A stretch of 64,000 nucleotides of DNA from JAXLYX01 sp046351215 (GCA_046351215.1 JAXLYX010000005.1:186001-250000); one strand, 5' to 3'; positions 11,538 to 20,879 are shown, counted from the stretch's first letter. Made by a program: numbers and translations. The notes: generated by a model from the sequence alone, not told the origin.

Positions 11538-13187
11538 ATGACGCATCCGCTCGCCGGGAAGCCCGCACCACGCAGTCTGCTCGTGAACGTACCCGCGCTC
11601 GTCGCGGCCTACTACACACGGAGCCCCGACCCCGGGAATCCCACGGAGCGCGTCGCCTTCGGCACCTCGGGCCATCGCGGCTCGTCGTTCGACGGCACCT
11701 TCAACGAAGCCCACATCCTCGCGACCACGCAGGCGATCTGCGAGCACCGGGCGAAGGAAGGCATCACGGGGCCGCTCTTCCTCGGCATCGACACGCACGC
11801 GCTCTCCGAGCCGGCGCGGCGCTCGGCCCTCGAGGTGCTGGCCGCCAACGGCGTGGAGGTCCGCGTCGAAGCGAGCGGTGGCTACACTCCGACGCCGGCC
11901 GTCTCCTTCGCGATCCTCGAGCACAACAAGGGCCGTAGCTCGGGCCTCGCCGACGGCATCGTCGTGACGCCGAGCCACAACCCGCCCGAGGACGGCGGCT
12001 TCAAGTACAACCCGCCGGACGGCGGACCCGCCGACACGGCGATCACGGCGAAGATCGAGGCCCGCGCGAACGAGCTGCTCGCGAACGGGCTCGCGGGCGT
12101 GAAGCGCATCCCCTTCGGGCGCGCCGAGCGGGCCGAGACGACGAGGCCCCACGACTTCGTCACGCCCTACGTGAAGGCCCTCTCCCTCATCGTCGATCTC
12201 GACGCGATCCGCGGCGCGAAGCTGCGGATCGGCGTCGATCCGATGGGTGGCTCCGGTCTCGGCTACTGGGCCCCGATCGCGGAGACCTACGGCCTCGACC
12301 TCGACGTCGTGAACGACGCGGTCGATCCGACCTTCTCGTTCATGTGCGTCGACAAGGACGGCAAGATCCGCATGGACTGCTCGTCGCCCTACGCGATGGC
12401 CGGCCTCGTCGGGCTCAAGGATCGCTACGATCTCGCGTTCGGCAACGACACCGACTACGACCGCCACGGCATCGTCACGCGCTCGGTCGGGCTGATGAAC
12501 CCGAACCACTACCTCGCGGTGGCGATCGATCACCTCTTCCGCACCCGCAGCGCGTGGCGGGCCGATGCGGCGGTCGGCAAGACGCTCGTCTCGAGCAGCA
12601 TGATCGACCGCGTCGCGAAGGCGCTCGGACGCCCGCTCGCCGAGGTCCCGGTCGGCTTCAAGTGGTTCGTCCAGGGTCTGCTCGACGGGAGCTACGGATT
12701 CGGAGGCGAGGAGAGCGCCGGCGCGAGCTTCCTCCGCAAGGACGGCAGCGTCTGGACGACGGACAAGGACGGCCTCCTGCTCGATCTGCTGGCAGCCGAG
12801 ATCACCGCCGTCACGGGCAAGGATCCGGGCGAGCACTACGGCGCGCTGACGCAGCGCTTCGGCGAGCCGATCTACGCGCGCAAGGACGCCACCGCGTCGC
12901 CGGCGCAGAAGAACGTCCTGAAGAAGCTCTCGCCGAGCGACGTGGAGGCGAAGGAGCTCGCGGGCGAGGCCATCGTGGCGACGCTCACGGCGGCGCCGGC
13001 CAACGGCGCGGCCATCGGCGGTCTCAAGGTCGTGACCGAGAACGGCTGGTTCGCCGCGCGGCCCTCGGGCACCGAGAACGTCTACAAGATCTATGCGGAG
13101 AGCTTCCGCGGCGAGGACCACTTGAAGCGGATCCAGGCCGAGGCCGAGGCCCTCGTGTCGAAGGCGTTCGAGCGCGCGGGCGTCTGA
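11538..13187 (+). CDS. pgm: Phosphoglucomutase (alpha-D-glucose-specific)
   Basis: Interconverts glucose-1-phosphate and glucose-6-phosphate, linking glycogen, trehalose and surface polysaccharide synthesis to glycolysis. At 549 residues it matches the bacterial Pgm (PGM1-like) subgroup. All four signature loops are seen: the phosphoserine loop TPSHNPP, the metal-binding [10 protein letters not shown], the sugar-specificity loop FGGEESAG and the phosphate-binding RPSGTEN near the C terminus. The N-terminal [16 protein letters not shown] motif is also typical. The ATG at 11538 is the first in frame and follows GGGGGAATCGAGG. The gene ends facing the glycosyltransferase-like gene at 13246. Confidence 0.96.
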   Translation: MTHPLAGKPAPRSLLVNVPALVAAYYTRSPDPGNPTERVAFGTSGHRGSSFDGTFNEAHILATTQAICEHRAKEGITGPLFLGIDTHALSEPARRSALEVLAANGVEVRVEASGGYTPTPAVSFAILEHNKGRSSGLADGIVVTPSHNPPEDGGFKYNPPDGGPADTAITAKIEARANELLANGLAGVKRIPFGRAERAETTRPHDFVTPYVKALSLIVDLDAIRGAKLRIGVDPMGGSGLGYWAPIAETYGLDLDVVNDAVDPTFSFMCVDKDGKIRMDCSSPYAMAGLVGLKDRYDLAFGNDTDYDRHGIVTRSVGLMNPNHYLAVAIDHLFRTRSAWRADAAVGKTLVSSSMIDRVAKALGRPLAEVPVGFKWFVQGLLDGSYGFGGEESAGASFLRKDGSVWTTDKDGLLLDLLAAEITAVTGKDPGEHYGALTQRFGEPIYARKDATASPAQKNVLKKLSPSDVEAKELAGEAIVATLTAAPANGAAIGGLKVVTENGWFAARPSGTENVYKIYAESFRGEDHLKRIQAEAEALVSKAFERAGV

Positions 13188-13245
13188 ACGGGAAGCCGCG
13201 AGGAGCGGCGGGGCGCGCTGGTCGCGTGCCACCGACTCCACGCGC

Positions 13246-14694
13246 TCACGGCGCTCGACGCTCGAGCAGCACGTAGTGGTACGGAGGATCGGTCCCGTAC
13301 TCGAACGTGCGCGCGACCCGGAGCTCGGCGACGACGAAGGGCATCGAGGCGACGCGACGCTCCACGCCGTAGCCGGCGAAGAAGCGCAGGCGTCCCTCCT
13401 CGTCCACCACCGCGGGGCCCGACGAATGGAGCAGGACGCAGTCCGGCTCGCGCATGGCGAGCCAGAGCGGGTCGATCCGCTTGTCGAGATGGCCGCCCGG
13501 AAGGCGCGCCACGTCGGTCTCGACGAGCCCCGCGAGATCGACGACGTCGACGCCGCTCTCGTACGGGAGGTAGCCCGCATCGACGAGCGCGACCCGATGG
13601 CAGCGGTCGCGGAGCACGCGCGCGATCGCGTGGCCGTGGCGAGCCCGCGGCTCGGCGGATGCGCGCGCGCGCGGGAGGTTGGCCGCCGCGTCGAGGGGCG
13701 GCGCGAGGAGACCGAGCGCGAGGGCCCCGAGCGCCACGAGCCGACGCCCGCGAGGGGCGGAGAGCGTCGCCTCGGCGACGAGGCCGAGCAAGGCCGCAGA
13801 GGCCGGGAGCACCGGCACGAAGAGCCGGTAGCCGGGCATCCAATCGCCCCCCGCGAGCACGACCGAGAAGGGATGGACCACGAGCACGATCGCGAGCGCC
13901 CTGCCCTCCGGGAGGAGGCCATCCCACGTCGCGAGGGCCGCGACGAGGACCATCCCGACCCCCGTGACGAGGAGCGCGGCCGCGGCATAGGAGACGCCGT
14001 GCGCGAGCTCGGGCGGCTTCGCGAGCGCGGCCAGGGGCAGGGGATGCCCGAAGAGCGCGAGGCGGTACGTGACGACCGCGACGAGGCCGGCGACGAGCAC
14101 GCCCCCGGCCCATCGGCCCGCCCGCCGGTCGCGGAGGAGGAGGAAGCCGACGAGCACGAGGCACGCGGGAACGAGCTCGGGCCGCGTGAACGCGAGCAGG
14201 AAGAGCATCGCGCTGGCGCGTCCGCCGCGAGCGTCGGGACGGTGGGACGCCGCGATCCACGCTTCCGTGAAGAGGCAACCGGCGAGCGCCGTACCGAGCC
14301 CCGAGACGGCGGCGATGGCGGCGGCCGGGGCGATGCCCACCGCGAACGCGGCGAAGGCTACGCCGCGGCGTTCACAGCGCCCGGCGACGAAGAGCGTCGT
14401 CCGGAAGGCGCTCACCAACGCGCACGCGGTCCCCGCGAGCTTGGCCGCGACGATGCCGTGCCCGCCGAGCGCCTCGCCCATCGCCACCGGCAAGAGCCAG
14501 AGGGGCTCGGTGATCCCATCGACCCGGGGTCCACCGACGTTCATCACGAGGCCCCATCCGTGGACGAGATTCCGCGCGATCCGCGCGATCAGGTAGGCGT
14601 CGTCGACGGTGTAGGGCCACGCGTACGAGGCGAGCGCCAGCGCCAGCAGGGCGGCGCACGCCCCGGCGACGAGCGCGTGGGTGCGGTGGGACAC
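13246..14694 (-). CDS. Polytopic membrane protein, GT-C glycosyltransferase-like
   Basis: A 482-residue integral membrane protein with about ten predicted hydrophobic segments and a soluble C-terminal region after about residue 340. After the first helix it has TVDDAYLIARIARNLVHGWG and then NVGGPRVDGITEPLWLL. This matches the Asp-Asp plus GxG layout of GT-C enzymes (GT39/GT87/arabinofuranosyl type), which use polyprenyl-phosphate sugars outside the membrane. That is a family-level inference; the sugar and acceptor are unknown. The ATG at 14694 starts directly before the first hydrophobic segment. It is monocistronic and convergent with pgm. Confidence 0.75.
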   Translation of the reverse strand: MSHRTHALVAGACAALLALALASYAWPYTVDDAYLIARIARNLVHGWGLVMNVGGPRVDGITEPLWLLPVAMGEALGGHGIVAAKLAGTACALVSAFRTTLFVAGRCERRGVAFAAFAVGIAPAAAIAAVSGLGTALAGCLFTEAWIAASHRPDARGGRASAMLFLLAFTRPELVPACLVLVGFLLLRDRRAGRWAGGVLVAGLVAVVTYRLALFGHPLPLAALAKPPELAHGVSYAAAALLVTGVGMVLVAALATWDGLLPEGRALAIVLVVHPFSVVLAGGDWMPGYRLFVPVLPASAALLGLVAEATLSAPRGRRLVALGALALGLLAPPLDAAANLPRARASAEPRARHGHAIARVLRDRCHRVALVDAGYLPYESGVDVVDLAGLVETDVARLPGGHLDKRIDPLWLAMREPDCVLLHSSGPAVVDEEGRLRFFAGYGVERRVASMPFVVAELRVARTFEYGTDPPYHYVLLERRAP

Positions 14695-14822
14695 GCGCGG
14701 AACCTAGCAGCGGAGGCATGCCCTCGCGAAGAAGGGTCTCGCCCCGAAGGCGGAGGCATGTCGTTCGGCGCGCTTCGTCCCCTTGCGCATGGGGCCTTCT
14801 CGGACCCATGCGATCGGGGATC

Positions 14823-15581
14823 ATGCCCGCCTCCCCCACGAATCCCGAGATCGAGAGCGTCACCTACCCGGGCCACGCCGACGAATTCGAATCCGTCGTC
14901 CGTCGCCGCCGCAGCATCCGGAAGTTCACGCCGCAGCCGATCGCCGAAGAGGACATGCGGTACGTGCTCGACATGGCGCTGCTCGCGCCGAACAGCTCGA
15001 ACCTGCAGCCCTTCGAGCTCTATTGGGTGCGCTCGCCCGAGAAGAAGAAGCGCCTCGTCGAGGCCTGCCTCTCGCAGAGCGCCGCGCGCACGGCGCAAGA
15101 GCTCGTCGTCTGTGTCGCCCGCTGGGATCGGTGGAACGACACGCGCAAGGAGTACCTCGCCTGGCTCGAGGCGCAGGAGGGCATCCCGAGCCCCGTGATG
15201 CTCTACTACCGACGCCTCTCGCAGGCGCTCTACGACCTCGGTCCGCTCGGCGTGCTCGGCCTGGGCCGGAAGGTCGGGGCGACGGTGACGGGCCTCTTCC
15301 GTCCCGTGCCGCGGGCCCCGGTCTCGCGCGAGGACATGCGCGTCTGGGCCGTGAAGAGCGCCGCGCTCGCCTGCGAGAACCTGATGCTCGCAGCGACGGC
15401 GAAGGGCTTCGACACCTGCCCGATGGAGGGCATGGATCCCGTGCGCGTCGCGAAGATCGTCGGTGTCGAGGGCGATGGCTTCGACATCCCGATGGTCCTC
15501 GCGCTCGGCTACCGTCAGCCGAAGGCGGTCTGGGCGCGTCAGTGGCGCCGGGACCGCGAGAAGCTCGTGCACGAGATCTGA
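14823..15581 (+). CDS. Nitroreductase family protein
   Basis: FMN-dependent oxidoreductase of the nitroreductase fold, 252 residues. Features are the FMN-phosphate motif RRRSIRKFTPQPI at residues 22-34, LLAPNSSNLQPFELYWV, and the C-terminal PMVLALGYRQPKAVWARQW. The family reduces nitro groups, quinones or flavin-linked double bonds with NAD(P)H; the substrate is not predictable. Between the two halves is an insertion of about 60 residues (DRWNDTRKEYLAWLEAQEG ... GLFRPVPRAP), as in the longer nitroreductases of Deltaproteobacteria. The ATG at 14823 has GGGGAT ahead of it; 14808 is an alternative start. A hairpin terminator follows. Confidence 0.9.
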   Translation: MPASPTNPEIESVTYPGHADEFESVVRRRRSIRKFTPQPIAEEDMRYVLDMALLAPNSSNLQPFELYWVRSPEKKKRLVEACLSQSAARTAQELVVCVARWDRWNDTRKEYLAWLEAQEGIPSPVMLYYRRLSQALYDLGPLGVLGLGRKVGATVTGLFRPVPRAPVSREDMRVWAVKSAALACENLMLAATAKGFDTCPMEGMDPVRVAKIVGVEGDGFDIPMVLALGYRQPKAVWARQWRRDREKLVHEI

Positions 15582-15613
15582 CGACCCCGGCTCCCGCGCG
15601 GAGCGGTCGTCAG
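15578..15613. terminator. Bidirectional terminator overlapping two stop codons
   Basis: Perfect nested hairpin CTGACGACC (15578-15586) / GGTCGTCAG (15605-15613) with inner GCTCC/GGAGC. It overlaps the stop regions of the converging nitroreductase and DUF4833 genes. Confidence 0.7.
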
Positions 15614-16146
15614 CGGCGGAGCGTTTCGCGCACGAAGTGCCCGTCGTCGATCGCGCGTCCCGTCACCTCGACGTGGTTCACGTCGCGCGGACCGTCGAGC
15701 ACGACGAGGATGTCGACGAGGCGTGCGGGAGTCCCGTCCACGGTCGAGAGCGCCTTCGCACGGCAGCTGCCGCCCTCCTGCTGCGTCTCGATGGTGATCG
15801 TGCGCTCCGGAATGGCCCGGAGTCGGACGCGGACCCGACCGCCCGTCTCGCCCCGGGCGACGCGCTCGTGGCTGACGCCGTAGACGATGTGCTGGAACGT
15901 CGTCAGCCCCGCCGTCACGCTCGGTCCCTGCTCGAGCCTGCGCCAGTACGGGACGACGGGATCGTCGCCACGCGGCCGGCAGCGGTCGTCGAGGCGGATG
16001 CCGTAGTCGACTCGGTTGCGGTTGTTGGTCTTGCGGATGGCGAAGACCGTCGGGACGTCCTGCGCATCGAAGCCGTGTACGGCCGACGCGCCGAAGGCTG
16101 CGGCGAAGAGGGTGGAAGCGAAGAGGAGGTACGGAAGACGTCGCAT
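15610..16146 (-). CDS. Secreted DUF4833 domain protein
   Basis: A 178-residue protein with a signal peptide (residues 1-25, MRRLPYLLFASTLFAAAFG then SAVHG). The body matches the DUF4833 pattern: VFAIRKTNNRNRVDYGIRLDDRCRP, PYWRRLEQGP, and the later strands RVRLRAIPERTITIE and VEVTGRAIDDGHFV. The function of the family is unknown; an N-terminal Lys/Asn-rich strand and several conserved Arg/Asp residues are typical. The ATG at 16146 gives the signal peptide. It is divergent from the lipoprotein gene at 16304. Confidence 0.75.
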   Translation of the reverse strand: MRRLPYLLFASTLFAAAFGASAVHGFDAQDVPTVFAIRKTNNRNRVDYGIRLDDRCRPRGDDPVVPYWRRLEQGPSVTAGLTTFQHIVYGVSHERVARGETGGRVRVRLRAIPERTITIETQQEGGSCRAKALSTVDGTPARLVDILVVLDGPRDVNHVEVTGRAIDDGHFVRETLRR

Positions 16147-16303
16147 GGCGAGATGCTCCGGATTCGACTGTTGGACGTCCGTACGAGCCAGGAGTTACAT
16201 CCTTGGATCCTCGAATTCCAAGGTAGACCCGGGTGGGAGCGTTCGGCGAGCGAGTCGTCCCACTTCACGGACGACGAACGACGTCGCATCCTGATTCCCG
16301 ACC

Positions 16304-17842
16304 ATGCGGCGCTTCCCCCACCCCACGTTCCTCGTCGTCGCCGTCGTCGCCGCGGCGGGATGCAGCGATCCGGAAGCGTTCCCCGACCCGACGCCGCGGA
16401 CGGCCCGCATCGTCGAAGGTGCGACGATCGGTTCGCTCGGCGTGCCCTTCGACGCCTTGGTCGAGGACCTCGTCGGCCCCGGTGACGTGGAAGCCACGTC
16501 GGGCAGGCCGCCGGAGATCGTGGCGGTCCCCGACGGGAACGAGCTCGAGGTCCTCTTCCAGGACCACTCCGGCGCCCCGCGCCCGCGCAGCTTCGTGGTC
16601 CGACTCACGCCGGTCGAGGAGGGCTACGCGGTGACGCGCGCGCTCGAGGTGCCGACCCTCGATCGGATCGCGGGCTTCGCCCTGGACGACGCCGGCCGAT
16701 TCGTCGTCGCGACGGCGATCGACGAGAGCCGGCGCCGCACGGTCTCGGCCGAGGAGCCCCCGCGCGGGCTCCATCGCTCGAACGTCGTACGGCTCTTCGT
16801 CATCGACCCCGAGACGGCCGCCACGCGACTCGACGTGGACGTCGACCTCGCGCGCGGCGCCGCGGATCCGTCGTCGGAGCCGCTCGTCGATCCGATGGCC
16901 TCGTCGACGTCGCGCCTCGCCGTCGGCGACGGGCTGGCGGGCCTGCTCCTCGGGCATCGGACGGCCCCCGACGCGACGGGCCAGCGCTCGCAGAAGGCCG
17001 TCGCCACGTACGTCGACCTCGCGAGCGGCGCCGTCGTCGCGACCTCCTCGGTCTGGGCGAGCCATTCCTTCGATCAGCGCCTCGTGCACGACGAGTCCGG
17101 CTTCCTCGAGCTCCACCTCGCGGACGCGTATCCGCGCGGTGTCGTGCTCGCGCGGGGCGTGCCGGGGGCCGAGCCCTACCCGCTCTTCGCCATCAAGGGC
17201 CCCCGCGGCGAGACGAACACCCGCACACGGCTCGGAGACGTGGTCGCGATCCCCGAGAGCGAGGATCCGGAGCACGGCTACCTCGCGCTCTTCGCGACGG
17301 AGGCGACCACGACGACGTCCCCGCTCGCCCCGACCCCGGGCCATCCGCTGGTGTCGGGCTCGCGCGATCTCGCCCTCGTCCGCATCCGACGCGACTTCGC
17401 GGCCCACGCTCCGGACGCCGGCGGCTACCTCGATCCGAGCCTTCCCGACGCGCTCGTCGTCGACTCCGCGGGCACGACGGTGACCAACCGCGTCCGCTTC
17501 CTCACGCGCTACCAGGAGGAGCTCCCGGGCCTGCGCCATGCGGAGCGCCCGAAGCTGGTGGCGGTCGGCGAGGATCGCTACGTCGTCCTCTTCGAGCGGT
17601 GGAGCTGGAATCTCGCCGCCAACGCCTTCGGCTTCGACGGGACGTTCGGCCTCGTCGTCGACGCGCACGGCGCCATCGTCCGCGGCGAGGCCCGCGTCAC
17701 CGCAGCCCACCTCCCGCGCGGCGACGGAGCATTCGCCTGGAACGGCCGCGCCGCGTTCGTGACGGGGGACGCGACGAAGCGGAAGCTCGTGATCCACCTC
17801 GTCGACGCCTCTCTCCGCTACTCCGCGTACGCCGTCGACTGA
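16304..17842 (+). CDS. Putative secreted lipoprotein of unknown function
   Basis: A 512-residue protein starting MRRFPHPTFLVVAVVAAAGCSD. The lipobox AAAGC puts the lipidated Cys at about residue 19, so it is an outer-envelope lipoprotein. The rest is a large all-beta-looking region with repeated short strands and loops (e.g. GNELEVLFQDHSG, RFVVATAIDES, EDRYVVLFERWSW) that could form a propeller-like fold; I cannot name a family. Its 3' end overlaps the end of the convergent lipocalin gene by 25 bases. No functional claim is made. Confidence 0.65.
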   Translation: MRRFPHPTFLVVAVVAAAGCSDPEAFPDPTPRTARIVEGATIGSLGVPFDALVEDLVGPGDVEATSGRPPEIVAVPDGNELEVLFQDHSGAPRPRSFVVRLTPVEEGYAVTRALEVPTLDRIAGFALDDAGRFVVATAIDESRRRTVSAEEPPRGLHRSNVVRLFVIDPETAATRLDVDVDLARGAADPSSEPLVDPMASSTSRLAVGDGLAGLLLGHRTAPDATGQRSQKAVATYVDLASGAVVATSSVWASHSFDQRLVHDESGFLELHLADAYPRGVVLARGVPGAEPYPLFAIKGPRGETNTRTRLGDVVAIPESEDPEHGYLALFATEATTTTSPLAPTPGHPLVSGSRDLALVRIRRDFAAHAPDAGGYLDPSLPDALVVDSAGTTVTNRVRFLTRYQEELPGLRHAERPKLVAVGEDRYVVLFERWSWNLAANAFGFDGTFGLVVDAHGAIVRGEARVTAAHLPRGDGAFAWNGRAAFVTGDATKRKLVIHLVDASLRYSAYAVD

Positions 17843-18375
17843 GGGTCCGGGACCGCCGGCGAGCGCTGCGGCACGTAGCGCAGGCGCGTCGTGTCGAAGC
17901 CCTGCTCCCTCAGCGTCTCGACGAGGGGCTCGAGCGCGTCCGGGGCGAGCGTGGGCGTTCGAGCCATGATCCAGGCGTACTTCCGCGACGGATGGGCCAC
18001 GACCGTGGTCTGGTAGTCGGGGTCGAGCGCCACGACCACGTACGCGAGAGCCAGCGGCCAGAAGGGCCGGACACGCCACTCCGCGCGCGTGCGCTCGTCG
18101 TGGACCCAGCCCCGCATGTGGAGCTCCTGTCGCTCGCCCTCGTGCGAGCCCTCGCGGAACGTGTAGCGGATCCGGATCCGCTCCCCCTCGACGTCGTAGT
18201 GCTCGATCGCGTCGTACGCGTTGCGCTCGTTCTTCGCGGGCAGGTGCGCGATCACGTACCAGTCCCCCGCGTACCGCGCGAGATCGAGGCTCGGCACCGT
18301 GCGTAGCGGTGCCTCGCGCGCACAACCGGCGAGGAGCGCGAGGCCGACGAAGAGCGCGACGCGCGCGACGCTCAC
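17818..18375 (-). CDS. Lipocalin family lipoprotein (Blc-like)
   Basis: A 185-residue protein with a short signal ending in the lipobox LLAGC (Cys at about 16), then a lipocalin domain. The domain opens with the signature LARYAGDWYVIAHLPAKNERNA (kept here as the GxW region GDW), continues with EHYDVEGERIRIRYTF and ends with the structurally conserved R-rich strand YAWIMARTPTL. Bacterial lipocalins of the Blc type sit in the outer membrane and bind lipids such as lysophospholipids. The GTG start at 18375 overlaps the stop of the upstream CHI-like gene by 4 bases (GTGA), strong evidence for translational coupling. Confidence 0.85.
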   Translation of the reverse strand: MSVARVALFVGLALLAGCAREAPLRTVPSLDLARYAGDWYVIAHLPAKNERNAYDAIEHYDVEGERIRIRYTFREGSHEGERQELHMRGWVHDERTRAEWRVRPFWPLALAYVVVALDPDYQTTVVAHPSRKYAWIMARTPTLAPDALEPLVETLREQGFDTTRLRYVPQRSPAVPDPQSTAYAE

Positions 18376-18971
18376 GGCTGGGGCCCGGCGAGGAGGTCGT
18401 CGCGGAGCTGGCTGCTCAGGGGACGACGCCCGAACCAGATCGAGAAGTAGGCTCGCTGGAAGTCGGCGCCCGGGATCGTGACCAGCGGCCGACCGTTGAG
18501 AGCGAGCTCGGTGCCGCGACCCGGCACGTAGGTGAGCGCGTACCGATCGCCGTCCTCGACGTCGCGGTAGGTCCGGTGCAGGCGGTCGAGACGCTCGCGG
18601 AGCGGCGCGAGCTGCTCCGGCGTGTACATGCGCCCGAGGATCTCTTCGGCGGCGGGCCCGAAGTCCTCGCCGTCGATGCCGACGCAGTACGAGAGCTCGA
18701 GGCGCTTCGGCACGTCGGCGAGCACGCGATCGGGACCGACGCCGGGCCCGAGGTAGAGGGCGGCGACGTAGGCGCGGAAGATCCGCTTGTAGCGGAAGAG
18801 CACGGCGCGATGCAGGGAGAGCGGCGTCCCCGCGGCCTCGAGCGCACGGCGGAACGAGACCCCCGAGACGTTCACGGCATCGCCCTGGGAAAAGACCGGG
18901 AACGGCGTCGCCGCGGCCAGGGCGACCGCCATGGCGACCCAACGCAGCTTCGAACGAAGGAGCTCCACCAC
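18372..18971 (-). CDS. Periplasmic chalcone isomerase-like protein
   Basis: A 199-residue protein with a signal peptide (about residues 10-29, VAMAVALAAATPFPVFSQ) followed by a chalcone isomerase-like (CHI, Chalcone_3) domain. Supporting features are the order of segments VNVSGVSFRRALEAAG, HRAVLFRYKRIFRAYVAALYLG, VPKRLELSYCVGI and ALTYVPGRGTELALNGRPL. Bacterial CHI-like proteins mostly lack the plant catalytic residues and may bind fatty acids. The GTG at 18971 is preceded by a strong GGGAGGTGGG site; an ATG at 18932 would shorten the signal. It is the first gene of a two-gene operon with the lipocalin. Confidence 0.8.
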   Translation of the reverse strand: MVELLRSKLRWVAMAVALAAATPFPVFSQGDAVNVSGVSFRRALEAAGTPLSLHRAVLFRYKRIFRAYVAALYLGPGVGPDRVLADVPKRLELSYCVGIDGEDFGPAAEEILGRMYTPEQLAPLRERLDRLHRTYRDVEDGDRYALTYVPGRGTELALNGRPLVTIPGADFQRAYFSIWFGRRPLSSQLRDDLLAGPQP

Positions 18972-19049
18972 GACCCACCTCCCACGGGACCCCGAGGCCG
19001 CCCCCCGCGGGCAAGCCTTGAGTCCACTCGAAGTTTTTTGGGATGGGCC

Positions 19050-19078
19050 TTGGCGATCGTCAAGGAAGTGTCCATACT
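19050..19078 (+). promoter_or_regulatory. Putative promoter of plsC-like gene
   Basis: TTGGCG (19050-19055) and CATACT (19073-19078) with a 17-base spacer, 55 bases upstream of the acyltransferase start. A motif shared with the region before the TetR gene at 37480-38109 lies just upstream, at 19018. Confidence 0.5.
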
Positions 19079-19133
19079 ATTTCTCAACAAAGCCTCACCA
19101 GGATGGGACACCCCCCGTCCAGGACGGGAAGAC

Positions 19134-20210
19134 ATGCCGCCGCTCCTCCGACGCTTCCTCCGTCGCACGCTGACGTTTCCGCTGACCTTCGTGGCGGCCG
19201 GACTCTTCGTCGTCTCGGCGCCGGTCGCGCTCCCGCTCCTCGGGCTCGCCGACGTCCTCGTGCGCAAACGGTCGAGCTTCGCGCGGACCTACGCCTTCTT
19301 CGCGACCTACCTGCTCTGCGAGGTCGGCGCGATCGTCGCGACCTCGGCGCTGTGGCTCGCCTCCCCCCTGCTCCTCCGGGGCACCGCGGAAGAGCGACGG
19401 GAGCGCTGGGAGTGGCTGCACGTGAACCTGCAGTCGTGGTGGACGCGCACGCTGCTCGGCATGGGAGGCCGCATCTTCCGCGTTCGCATGGAGGTCGAGG
19501 GCGACGAGGTCCTCCGGCAGGGGCCGATGCTGCTCCTCATGCGGCACTCGAGCGTCGCCGACACCGCCCTCCCCTCGGTGCTCGTCACGCATCCGCACCG
19601 GATCCGCCTGCGGTACGTGCTGAAGCGCGAGCTCTTGTGGGATCCGGCGCTCGACCTCGTCGGTCATCGCATCCCCAACTATTTCGTCGATCGCAACGCG
19701 AAGGATCCGATGCAGGAGATCGAGGGCGTGCGAACCCTCGTCCAGGATCTGCGTGCCGACGAAGGCGTGATCATCTACCCGGAGGGCACGGTCTTCGACG
19801 CGCGACGTCGCCGTGCCGCGCTCGCCCGCGTGGCCGCGAAGAACGACCCCGCCATGCTCGCCCGCGCGGAGGCCCTGAAGAGCGTGCTGCCCCCGCGCAT
19901 GGGCGGCGCGCTCGCGCTGCTCGAGTCGAACCCCGGCCTCGACGTCGTCTTCGGAGCCCACACCGGCTTCGAGGGAGCGGCGGGGTTCAAGTCGCTCTTC
20001 TCGGGCTCGTGGCTCGACGCGACCGTGCGCGTACGCTTCTGGCGCGTTCCCTTCGGAGAGCTTCCGAAGGGCCGGGAGGCGCTGCGCGAATACCTCTGGC
20101 AGGCCTGGGAGCGCATGGACCAGGAGGTCTCCGCCCTGCACGCACGCGACGCCGAGGCGCGCGAGGGCGTCGCGGCCGGGATCTGGGTGCCCGAGACCGT
20201 CCCCCGTTGA
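19134..20210 (+). CDS. PlsC-family acyltransferase
   Basis: A 358-residue membrane-associated glycerolipid acyltransferase. Two or three hydrophobic segments at the N terminus (about 12-45 and 62-80) anchor it, and the catalytic domain follows. Motif I is HSSVAD (HX4D, at about residue 139), and motif III is YPEGTVFD. The 1-acylglycerol-3-phosphate acyltransferase family usually has NHX4D and a PEGT block, so the match is good. The ATG at 19134 follows GGACGGGAA. The acceptor (lysophosphatidic acid, ornithine lipid, other) is unknown. It reads toward the TetR gene, whose promoter overlaps its 3' end. Confidence 0.85.
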   Translation: MPPLLRRFLRRTLTFPLTFVAAGLFVVSAPVALPLLGLADVLVRKRSSFARTYAFFATYLLCEVGAIVATSALWLASPLLLRGTAEERRERWEWLHVNLQSWWTRTLLGMGGRIFRVRMEVEGDEVLRQGPMLLLMRHSSVADTALPSVLVTHPHRIRLRYVLKRELLWDPALDLVGHRIPNYFVDRNAKDPMQEIEGVRTLVQDLRADEGVIIYPEGTVFDARRRRAALARVAAKNDPAMLARAEALKSVLPPRMGGALALLESNPGLDVVFGAHTGFEGAAGFKSLFSGSWLDATVRVRFWRVPFGELPKGREALREYLWQAWERMDQEVSALHARDAEAREGVAAGIWVPETVPR

Positions 20211-20240
20211 TCTTGGTCCGGCTATCGGCTATTAGCCGAT
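20207..20240 (+). promoter_or_regulatory. tetR promoter with palindromic operator over the -10
   Basis: TTGATC (20207-20212), 17-base spacer, TATTAG (20230-20235). A perfect 17-base palindrome ATCGGCTATTAGCCGAT (20224-20240, arms of 8 around one T) covers the -10. The start codon at 20243 lies where transcription should begin, so the mRNA may be leaderless. Confidence 0.7.
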
Positions 20241-20242
20241 TC

Positions 20243-20875
20243 ATGGCGAACCCGGCACGGACGCGCAAGACGAAGAAGGTCGAGGCCGAGCCCCGCTCGA
20301 CCACCGAGCGCATCCTGGACGCCGCCGAGGTCCGCTTCGCGCGCTCGGGCTACGACGCGACCTCCCTCGGCGACATCGCCGACGACGTCGGCATCCGCAC
20401 GCCGAGCCTCTACAAGCATTTCGAGAGCAAGCGCGACCTCTACGTCGCCGTCGTCGAGCGGCTGCTCTCGCCCTACTTCGAGCTCCTCGACCGTCTGCTG
20501 ACGGTTCCGGAGGACGCGGAACAGGCGGAGAAGAACCTCTTCGCCGTGACCCGCTTCTACCTCGAGACGCCGAACCTCGCGCGGGTCGTGCAGCACGCAG
20601 CGCTCGCGGGCGGCGAGGAGCTCGAGCTTCTCGTCGAGCGCTGGTACCTGCCGCTCTTCCGACGGGCGACCCAGCTCACGGAGACGGCGCCCCTGCTCGC
20701 CGGCGAGGCGAAGAAGGCGCTCTCCGTCGTGATCGCGTTCCACTCGATGATGTCGGGCTACGTGACGATGGCCCCGCTGCACGCGCGCCTCATGGGCCGC
20801 GATCCGGGCAGCAAGGCGGCGATCGACGAGCAGCTCGAGCTGATGCACGGCCTCTCGGCCCTGCTCTGGAGGTGA
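20243..20875 (+). CDS. TetR/AcrR family repressor
   Basis: A 210-residue regulator with an N-terminal helix-turn-helix (about residues 19-65: RILDAAEVRFARSGYDATSLGDIADDVGI then TPSLYKHFESKRDLYVAVV), followed by a helical ligand-binding domain. The ATG at 20243 is chosen because it follows the palindromic operator directly and there is no earlier in-frame ATG close by. It is the first gene of an operon with the DUF1214 protein (4-base gap) and the sulfotransferase-SDR protein, so it almost certainly represses its own operon. The inducing ligand is unknown but probably hydrophobic. Confidence 0.92.
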   Translation: MANPARTRKTKKVEAEPRSTTERILDAAEVRFARSGYDATSLGDIADDVGIRTPSLYKHFESKRDLYVAVVERLLSPYFELLDRLLTVPEDAEQAEKNLFAVTRFYLETPNLARVVQHAALAGGEELELLVERWYLPLFRRATQLTETAPLLAGEAKKALSVVIAFHSMMSGYVTMAPLHARLMGRDPGSKAAIDEQLELMHGLSALLWR

Positions 20876-20879
20876 TCCG

